64,000 nt of DNA. Source: Pictodentalium vernedei (taxonomy: Eukaryota > Mollusca > Scaphopoda > Dentaliida > Dentaliidae). Below are positions 56,105 through 64,000 of the stretch, piece after piece (position 1 is the first letter of the stretch; each line of letters starts with the position of its first letter). Below the pieces are notes generated by a model, which saw only the letters and a program-made list of their open reading frames with translations, had not been told where the DNA came from and searched no databases. Position numbers and translations under genes: made by a program. Where the stretch lies: contig CM062288.1 of NCBI GenBank assembly GCA_031216915.1, positions 184,662,596 through 184,726,595 on the forward strand, written 5' to 3'.

Positions 56105-59100
56105 CTTAGAAAATAAACCGCAATAGTTTGTGCAACACCACTCACCTCAAAAACCACTGTGTGCGAATACTGCCATTGGGTTCAGCCCAACCTCCCTTTG
56201 ATCATTCTTAGGGGTTCTAGAGGATCAGTTGCTAAGCCTATTGAGACAAAAAAAAACGAAAACACATAAATTAGTGTAACAAATGAATAAAGTCGATATC
56301 ATGTTCTCATTGTTACATTTTCTCCCTTATTAGCTCACCTGACTGAAAGTCAGGGTGAGCTTTTCTTATCACTCTTTGTCCGCCGTCCGTCGTCCTGTGT
56401 GAAGGTGGTGTTTGAGCCTCTTTCTCCTAAACCACTGGCCACATTTTAATTAAATTTCATGTAAGTGGTGGTTATATAGGGGCATTTTGATTTTTATCCA
56501 AATTAGGTTTCGGCTCATATTGAGCAGAGGTGTGGGGAAAAAATGGCCAAATTTTTTGAAAATCTTCTTCTAATGAACCACCAGTAGCAGAGACTTGATA
56601 TGTGGTATACAGTGTCCTTTTGAGGTTTAGAATCAAGTTTGTTCAAGAGAAGTTTGTCGGGCATTATTTGCCTTCGTTATGGGAGGGGCAAAAATTTTGG
56701 CCACGCCTAAAATTTATATTTTCTGAACCGTGAGGTCGATTTGAACCAAATTTGATATGAGATGATAATGGGTCATAAGTAGTTGATTGATGCAAAAAAA
56801 AATTTTCTCATTGCCCCGTGGGAACCTTGGGAGCTAAAAATAGGAAAAACCTTAAAACTGCCATATCTCCAAAACTACACAGCACAGAGAATTCTTATTT
56901 TGGATAAAGCTTACTTTTATCCAGTAGAATAGAATGGTTAAAAAAAATCCCTATCGGTTTGATCACAAGGTACTTTTTTCAGGACTTTGAAAAAGTGCTG
57001 AGTCAGCACTTTTTAACACTGTAGGCAATGGGAAAAACAATAAAAAATCTTCTTCTCCAGATCGAGCAGGCAGAATCTTTTGGTATTTGGTATGCAACAT
57101 TGTAGGGTGGATCTGATTCAAGTTTGTTCAAATCGGCCCCCTGGGTTCATATTTGGGCTCAGTATAGGAGCCCAATTTCGAACTTAGTGCATTTCAGGCA
57201 AATTTCTTAAAAAATCTTCTCCAGATCCAGCAGGCAGAATCTTTTGATATTTGGTATGCAACATTGGGGGGTGGATCTGATTCAAGTTTGTTCAAATCGG
57301 CTCCCTAGATTCATATTTGGGCTCACTATAGAAGCTCTAATTCGAACTTAGTGCATTTCGGGAAAATTTCTTCAAAAATCTTCTTCTCCAGATCCAGAAG
57401 GCAGAATCTTTTCATATTTTTTATGCAAGATTGCGGGGTGTATCTGATTCAAGTTTGTTCAAATCGGCCCCCTGGATTAATATTTGAGCTTACTATAGAA
57501 GCCTGAATTCGAACTTGGTGCATTTCAGGCAAATTTCGTAAAAAATCTTCTCCAGATCCAGCAGGCAGAATCTTTTGATATTTGGTATGCAACATTGTGG
57601 GATGGATCTGATGCAAATTTGTTCAAATCGGCTCCCTAGATTCATATTTGGGCTCGCTATAGAAGCTCAAATTCGAACTTAGTGCATTTCAGGCAAATTT
57701 CTTAAAAAATCTTCTTCTCCAGATCCAGCAGGCAGAATCTTTTCATATTTGGTAAGCAACATCGTGGGGTGGATCTGATTTAAGTTTGTTCAAATCGGCC
57801 CCCCTGGGTTTATAGTTGGACTCAGTATAGGAGCCCAAATTTGAACTTAGTGCATTTCTGGTAAATTTCTTAAAAAATATTCTTCTCCAGATCCAGCAGG
57901 CAGAATCTTTTGATATTTGGTATGCAACATTATGGGGTGGATCTGATTCAAATTTATTCAAATCGGCTCCCAAGATTCATATTTGGGTTCACTATAGAAG
58001 CTTGAATTCGAACTTCGTGCATTTCAGGCAAATTTCTTAACAAATCTTCTTCTCCAGATCCAGCAGGCAGAATCTTTTGATATTTGGTATGCAACATTGT
58101 GGGGTGGATCTGATTCAAGTTTGTTCAAATCGGCCCCCTGGATTCATATTTGGGCTCACTATAGAAGCCCGAATTCGAACTTAGTGCATTTCAGGCAAAT
58201 TTCTTAAAAAATATTCTTCTCCAGATCCAGCAGGCAGAATCTTTTGATATTTGGTATGCAACATTGTGGGGTGGATCTGATTCAAGTTTGTTCAAATCAG
58301 CCCCCTGGGTTTATATTTGGGCTCAGTATAGGAGCCCAAATTTGAACTTAGTGCATTTCAGGCTAATTTCTTTGAAAATCTTCTTCTCAAGATCCAGCAG
58401 GCAGAATCTTCTGATATTGGGTATGCACCATGCTTAGTGGGGTGAGATTCAAGTTTGTTCAAGCCAAGTCCCTGGGTTCATATTTGGGCTCACTGTGGTA
58501 GCCCGAATTATAACTTAGTTCAAAATGAGGAATTTTCTTCAAAAATCTTCTTCAGATCCAGCATTCGGAATGTTTTGATATTTGGTATGCAGCATCCTTA
58601 GGGGGTGAGATTCAAGTTTGTTCAAGCCATGTCCCTAAGTCCATATTTGGACTCACTGTGGGAGCTCGAATTGTAACTTAGTTCAAAATGAGGAATTTTC
58701 TTTAAAAATCTTCTTCAGATCCAGCAGTCGGAATGTTTTGATATTTGGTGTGCAGCATCCTTAGGGGGGTGAGATTCAAGTTTGTTAAAGCCAAGTCCCT
58801 GGGTTCATATATGGGCTCCCTGTGGGAGCCTGAATTATAACTTAGTTCAATATGAGGAATATTCTTTAAAAATCTTTTTTTTTTAGATCCACTGGTCAGA
58901 ATCTTTGGATATTTGGTATAAGCTTTTCTTAGGAGGAGCAGATGCAACTTGTTGAAATCAATTCTCTGGGTTGATATTTAGGCTACCATGTCAGGTGAGT
59001 GCCCTCAGGCCCCTTGGGGCCTCTTGTTGACTTGTCCGATTGATTAGTAAATAAGGGTGAAAAATGTGAAGAAAACACTACGTATTCACCCTTTGGAAGA

Positions 59101-59250
59101 TAGTCTGACTGACGAGAGTCCATAGCTTCCACTAGCCCAATTCGCTCCCACTAAAGTAGTTTGATCAGTTTATGCACAAACGTTTTTTTGGTGGGTATTG
59201 CGATTCGGTTTTCCGGTTTGCTAAAAAACACCCCAGAACCGAATAGAAAA
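56105..59250 (+). repeat. Long interspersed repeat, copy 2, split by a tandem-core element
   Basis: Same unit as 52720-53600. Here the loop of its hairpin (TTACATTTTCTCCCTTA ... AAGGGTGAAAAATGTGA) holds the whole 56331-59029 element. Confidence 0.72.
56331..59029 (+). mobile_element. TAGCTCACCTGAC element with ~166-bp tandem core
   Basis: 5' hairpin AGCTCACCTGAC/GTCAGGGTGAGCT (56332-56361), unique leader, about 12 core units, 3' end TCAGGTGAG plus hairpin AGGCCCCTTGGGGCCT (59007-59022) and CTTGTT. Core anchors (GCAGGCAGAATC or its variants) are at 57066, 57230, 57397, 57561, 57728, 57896, 58063, 58230, 58397, 58561, 58724 and about 58891: spacing 163-168. Non-coding. A Helitron-like origin is possible because of the 3' hairpin, but unproven. 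Confidence 0.88.
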
Positions 59251-59462
59251 ACTGACCCGCTCCATGGTCGGCTGCCCTCATTGGCCATCATGATGGCCAT
59301 TTTGGATTTCTTCAGCACACCCTGCAACTCACATTTATGAATCAATTTTCTGGACACATTTGGCAGGATGACATAGTATAATGTGATGAGCTGATGAGAC
59401 TGTCATATTTCCATCATGGTTTGCTGCCTGAAATTGCGACCATGGCTCATATTTATTGTAAT

Positions 59463-59636
59463 AATGCCCCCGACTTGAAAAGTTGAAGGGATATCTAGTG
59501 GAGACTGCCCACACAGACATTTTCCCTTGTACATGTATCTCAACCACTGGTACTCTGATTTGAATGATATTTGGTGTTATGATAGAGCATTATGGGGGAA
59601 TGATACCTGTGTAGCGTGAGTTTCTTCCACACATTT
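59463..59636 (+). mobile_element. Relic of a GCCCCCGACTT-type element
   Basis: AATGCCCCCGACTTGAAAAG then GTACATGTATCTCAACCACTGG; the hairpin is eroded. Just upstream, 59280-59460 resembles one very diverged 143-bp core unit. Confidence 0.5.
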
Positions 59637-62056
59637 TTAGCTTAACTTGACATAGTCAAGATAAGCTATTGCCATCACACGTGCGGAAGTCTGTGAGTCT
59701 GTGACGTCTGTTCACATTTTCCTTTAGCACGGGCTACACCCCGCAGTTCTTGTCTGATCGCCACGAAATTTCATATGCAGGTTTGGGGTCATGTCTAGAT
59801 GAGAACGTCCCCTTTTGGTCGCGATCGGGCAACCGGTATGGCTGCCCGAGCCCAAAACCCGAAAACCATTAGCACAGTCTACAGGTCGTATTTATGAAGG
59901 GATTTCATTGTAACTTGGTAGGATGCCTCTGTATAATGCCTAGATGAGAACGTCCCCTTTGGGCATGATCTATCAACAGTGATGGCTGCCCAAGCCCGAA
60001 ACCCAAAAACTTTTAGCACAGTCTGCAGGTCATGTTTAATGTGGAGGGATTTCATTGTAACTTGGTAGGATGACTCCTTATGATGTCTAGATGAGAATTT
60101 TCCCATTTGGGCATGATCTGCCAACCGTGATGACTGCCCGAGCCCAAAACCCGAAAACCTTTACCACAGTCTACAGGTCATATTTATTGAGGAATTTCTT
60201 TGTAACCTGGTGGGTTGACTTCATACAATGTCTAGATGAGAAAGTCACCTTTTGGGCATGATTGGGCAACTGTGACGGCTACAGGGGCTCAAAGCCCAAA
60301 AACCTTTAGCACAGTCTAGATGTCATATTTATGAAGGGATTTCATTGTAACTTGGTAGGATGACTCCAAATAATGTCTAGATGAGAATGTCCCATTTTGA
60401 TCGCGATCATGCAGCCTTGATGGGTGCCCGAGCCCAAAAACCTTTAGTATAGGCAAAAGGTCATATTTATGGAAGGATTTCATTGTAACCTGTTAGGTTG
60501 ACTCCATGTAATGCCTAGATGATGACATCCCCTTTTGGTCGTGATTGGTCAGTTGTGATGGCTACTAGTACCCGAAGCCCGAAAACCTTTAGCACAGTCT
60601 ACAGGTCATATTTATGAAGGGATTTCATTGTAACTTGGTAGGTTAACTTCATATAATGTCTAGATGAGAACGTCCCCTTTTGGACATGATTGGGCTACTG
60701 TGAAGGCTGAAGGTGCCCGAAGCCCGAAAACCTTTAGCACAGTCTACAGGTCATATTTATGAGGGGATTTCATTGTAACTTGGTAGGTTGACTCCAAATA
60801 ATGTCTAGACGAGAACGTCCCATTTTGGTCATGATCATTCAGCCTTGATGGGTGCCCGAGCCCAAAAGCCTTTAGCATAGGCAAAAGGTTATATTTATAG
60901 AAGGATTTCATTGTAACCTGTAAGGTTGACTCCATATAATGCCTAGATGATGACAACCCCTTTTGGTCGTGATTGGTCAACTGTGATGGCTACAGGTGCC
61001 CGAAGCCCGAAAACCTTGAGCACAGTCTACAGGTCATATTTATGAAGGGATTTCATTGTAACTTCGCAGGATCACTCCAGATGATGCCCAGATGAGATTG
61101 TCCCCTTTGGTTGCGATCAATCAACCATGATGGCTGCCCGAGCCTGAAGCCCGAAAACTTTAAGCACAGTCTACAAGTCATATTTATGAAGGGATTCATT
61201 GTAACTTGGTAGGTTGACTTCATATAATGTCTAGATGAGAACATCCCCTTTTGGACATGATTGGGCAACTTTGATGGCTAAAGGTGCCCGAAGCCCGAAA
61301 ACCTTTTGCACTGTCTACAGGTCATATTTATGAAGGGATTTCATTGTAACTTGGTAGAATGACTCCAAATAATGTCTAGATGAGAACGTCCCATTTTGGC
61401 CGTGATCATTCAGCCTTTATGGCTGCCCGAGCCCAAAAACCTTTAGCATAGGCAAAAGGTTATATGTATAGAAGGATTTCATTGTAACCTGTTAGATTGA
61501 CTCCATATAATGCCTAGATGATGACATCCCCTTTTGGTTGTGATTGGTCAGCTGTGATGGCTACAGGTGCCCGAAGCCCGAAAACCTTTAGCACAGTCTA
61601 CAGGTCATATTTATGAAGGGATTTCATTGTAACTTGGTAGGTTGACTTCATATAATGTCTAGATGAGAACGTCCACTTTTGGACACGATTGGGCAACTGT
61701 GACGGCTTCAGGGGCCCAAAGCCCGAAAACCTTTAGAACAGTCTACAGGTCATAATTATGAAGGGATTTCATTGTAGCTTGGTAGGATGACTCCAAATAG
61801 TGTCCAGATGAGAATGTCCCCTTTTGGTTGCGATCATTCAACCATGATGGCTGCCAGAGTCCAAAGCCCAAAAACCTTTAGCACAGTCTACAGGTCATAT
61901 TTATTAAGGGATTTCATTGTAACTTGGTAGATTGACTTCATATAATGTCTAGATGAGAACGTCCCCTTTGGATGCAATTGGGAAACTGACGGCTACAGGG
62001 GCCCGAAGCCCGAAAACCTTTAGCACAGTCTACAGGCCATATTTATGAGGGGATTT

Positions 62057-62887
62057 TAATGTAACTTGATGTGAGAAGTTAACAACTCTCATGTCTGACC
62101 AATATGATATCGTGTTTTGCTGGTTACCCGGACATTTAGGTATCGCTGGTAACACCAAAGCAGACAGTGCAGCAAAACAGGCTTTAACAAAGCCTCTCAC
62201 TGATTTTATTATCCCTTTCAGTGATTTTAAACCTCATATTAGTAGTTACATCAAATCTGTTTGGCAGGCGGAATGGGATGGGGCAACTAATAACAAGCTC
62301 CATCGCTTCCGACCAACTATTTCTGATCACTACCCATCCAGTAACCTTTGTAGAAAAGATCATGTTATTTTGACACGGTGTCATATTGGTCACACACGAC
62401 TTAAACATTCCTTTCTGTTGGAGGGTAATATGCGACCAGAATGTGTTCCATGTCAGCAGGTGTTGTCAGTGGAGCACATTCTTTTAAATTGTTCTGATTT
62501 TAATCTTATTAGAGGGCAATATTTTACAGTTCAATCTCTACGAGATTTATTTTACCACATGTGCCCGCATAAAATAATCTCATTTTTGAAAGAAATCAAC
62601 CTTTTTAATAAATTTTAAACTTGTTTTTATTCTTTTAACGTAGACTCTACAAGTCTAAATGTCAACAGGTTGATTTTATAAGTATTCTGGTTTTTATAAC
62701 CTTAGTTATTACTGTTTCAACTGCACCTGATTTTAGATTTTGTTGTGATTGTTTCATATTTTATTCAATTAATTTTAATTCATACTTGATACTTGTTGTT
62801 TAAGTAGTTTTCTCGCCACAATATAGCCTTTGCTGCTGATGTGGCGTTAAGCAACAGTAAATAAATAAATAAATAATGTAACTTGAT
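62057..62887 (+). mobile_element. 5'-truncated RNase H LINE with perfect 14-bp target duplication
   Basis: TAATGTAACTTGAT occurs at 62057-62070 and 62874-62887; the element is 62071-62873. It ends GTGGCGTTAAGCAACAG plus (TAAA)n, the tail style of Nimb/I-type LINEs. Removing it restores a normal core unit of the surrounding array. Confidence 0.95.
62091..62618 (+). CDS. LINE ORF2 C-terminus: RNase H and Cys/His block (partial)
   Basis: 175 open codons to a TAA. CWLPGHLGIAGNTKADSAAK is the last RNase H motif (catalytic His and Asp region) of I-type LINEs. Near the end, TRCHIGHTRLKHSFLLEG and CVPCQQVLSVEHILLNC form the usual C-terminal Cys/His block. RNase H would remove the RNA template during insertion. 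The Met at 62091 is internal; the real protein would be far longer, cut here by 5' truncation at 62071. No internal lesion, so the insertion is young. Confidence 0.9.
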   Translation: MSDQYDIVFCWLPGHLGIAGNTKADSAAKQALTKPLTDFIIPFSDFKPHISSYIKSVWQAEWDGATNNKLHRFRPTISDHYPSSNLCRKDHVILTRCHIGHTRLKHSFLLEGNMRPECVPCQQVLSVEHILLNCSDFNLIRGQYFTVQSLRDLFYHMCPHKIISFLKEINLFNKF

Positions 62888-63180
62888 AGGATGACTCGTT
62901 TTGGAATAATTTCACTGTAACTTGGCAACTTTTGTTGATGTACGTTAACTGTGAGGGCCACATACATTAACTGTGAGGTCATATTAACCCACCCCTCAGC
63001 TCTTTAGTACAGTGTACACCTCATACTATTTTTATCATAAACATAGCACACAGGGAACAGAAATGAACATATTCCCAATTATCACTATTCTTGTCTTATT
63101 TCATAATCCTTTCATAAACATTGAACATTATCCTTTTCATCAAACACAACACACAAGTTAAGCTACAGTGTCATTGACAC

Positions 63181-63494
63181 TTTCATTTCCAGAGTTATGG
63201 CCCTTTTTCACTCTTTCAACTTCAAAATTTTTTTGCAGTCTTGGTTCGTTTTAAGTTATTTTTTTTTGGATAACAAAAATTAAATAATTATGACAATTGA
63301 CTCAACTGCATCATAAGTTAGGTAATTATAACATTAATCTAACAAATGCAGCATATTAAAGTCAAGGTAAACTAAAATGGCTATTAAATGAACAGGGTTC
63401 TAAAATTCAATTATTATGACACAATTTACTCAAATGCAGCATTAGTTAGGTAATTATAACATTAATCTAATAAATGCAGCATACTCAAGTCAAG
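63181..63494. other. No gene seen; short direct repeat
   Basis: GTTAGGTAATTATAACATTA occurs at 63318 and again at 63446, part of a roughly 130-bp near-duplicate. Confidence 0.55.
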
Positions 63495-63835
63495 GTAAGG
63501 CCTAAAAAGTTTAAAATCTTCTTCTTAGGCCTTCCCGCATTGTCCAATTGGTTGCCATATGCTCTCTTTTTATAACCAATGCAAACTTAAAAAAAAAAAA
63601 ATTAAATGGTTTATGTCTGATATTTTACCCAGTTAATAAAATTTATAAATTTGTCCCTTGGAGTGCAACAAGGCTTTGCAGTGCTGTAGCATTACAAAGC
63701 CTTCTTGCAATCAAGAGATGAAATACACCACCTCCCATGCTATTCTGTAGATTATGAGGCCTAAAACATAAAACAAACCAAGAACTTTTATGCCAAAGAA
63801 ATCATAACAAAAATAAAAATAGAATAAAAAACTGC
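63495..63835. mobile_element. MITE with AAGGCCT end and central hairpin, copy 2
   Basis: Matches 31228-31580 (TCTCTTTTTATAACCAAT, TTAAATGGTTTATG); hairpin CTTGGAGTGCAACAAGGCTT at 63658-63716. The right end is lost. Confidence 0.75.
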
Positions 63836-63844
63836 CCACCCTCC

Positions 63845-64000
63845 CCCATGGGAACCCTGGGAAGTGAAGTTGTGCTTGTTTACTGTGGTAAACAAGCTCT
63901 GTTTTACTGGTAAAATAGGACCCAGTCATCAATGCTTGGGGTGGAAGTCCTCTAAGATGGGCAGCATGGATATCAGTAATTGACTAAACTTGACTTTATC
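63845..64000 (+). repeat. GTTTACTGTGGTAAAC repeat, copy 2
   Basis: Matches 43541-43700 and runs off the window edge. Confidence 0.75.

Larger units (their letters stand above)
59638..63180 (+). mobile_element. TAGCTTAACTTGAC element with ~143-bp tandem core, copy 2
   Basis: 5' hairpin TAGCTTAACTTGAC-atag-TCAAGATAAGCTA, about 16 core units (GTCTAGATGAGAACGTCC, CACAGTCTACAGGTCATATT), 3' end AAGTTAAGCTACAGTGTCAT. It is interrupted by the LINE at 62071-62873. The variant AGGCAAAAGG occurs at 60451, 60879 and 61450, spacing 428 and 571, i.e. exactly 3 and 4 units. Confidence 0.9.

Noticed and set aside
57743-57973. Minus-strand open frames within the tandem arrays (also 59.9-61.3 kb)
   Set aside because: They repeat with the array period and change frame between units, so they reflect repeat structure rather than selection for coding.
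57050-58950. CRISPR-like array
   Set aside because: Units of about 166 bp are repeats along their whole length, with no short repeat/unique spacer pattern, in eukaryotic DNA.

Overview
This is eukaryotic nuclear DNA, most likely from a marine invertebrate. A lophotrochozoan such as a mollusc is my best guess, but I cannot prove it from sequence alone. The pointers are APE-type LINEs carrying a 2A-like peptide or an SGNH-esterase ORF1, SINEs with interchangeable tRNA and 5S rRNA heads, tandem-core repeat elements, many acatgta motifs, and the absence of any compact gene array. I found no host protein gene, tRNA gene or rRNA gene that I would defend. Every convincing protein reading frame belongs to a transposable element and most are broken, so the window reads as a deep transposon nest.

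Layout. 1-2640: a minus-strand LINE whose product carries a 2A-like motif (GDIELNPGP) after a hydrophobic stretch, then endonuclease and RT. 4031-5118: a satellite of about 268 bp units. 6875-12960: a plus-strand LINE split at 8803/8804 by an inverted, about 95% similar (by eye) 5' half of the same family, which supplies the SGNH ORF1. 13.8-18.3 kb: a truncated SINE, a minisatellite with a mirror copy at 6.1 kb, a relic RT and a 517-bp tandem duplication. 20.2 kb: a tRNA-headed SINE with a perfect 17-bp target duplication. 22.3-28.4 kb: foldbacks, a MADF-like exon inside an inverted-end unit, a solo LTR, Tc1/mariner-type MITEs and a three-level nest. 28.9-31.0 kb: a decayed hAT transposase with a BED finger. 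31.2-33.2 kb: a dense run of long hairpins. 34.2-41.5 kb: two more SINEs (one with a 5S rRNA head), several TTAA-flanked foldback families and a second solo LTR. 41.6-43.5 kb and 54.4-55.9 kb: two copies of a Tc1-like DD34E transposon. 44.1-45.1 kb: a third solo LTR. 45.3-48.5 kb and 56.3-63.2 kb: elements with tandem cores of about 143 or 166 bp bounded by hairpins; one is interrupted by a 5'-truncated LINE with RNase H and a perfect 14-bp target duplication.

The elements do not form a cooperating gene set. What links them is layering (SINE in MITE, MITE in MITE, LINE in satellite), shared tails that probably let SINEs borrow a LINE's RT, and shared termini that let deleted copies borrow a transposase. 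Coordinates of element ends come from reading terminal repeats and target duplications by eye.
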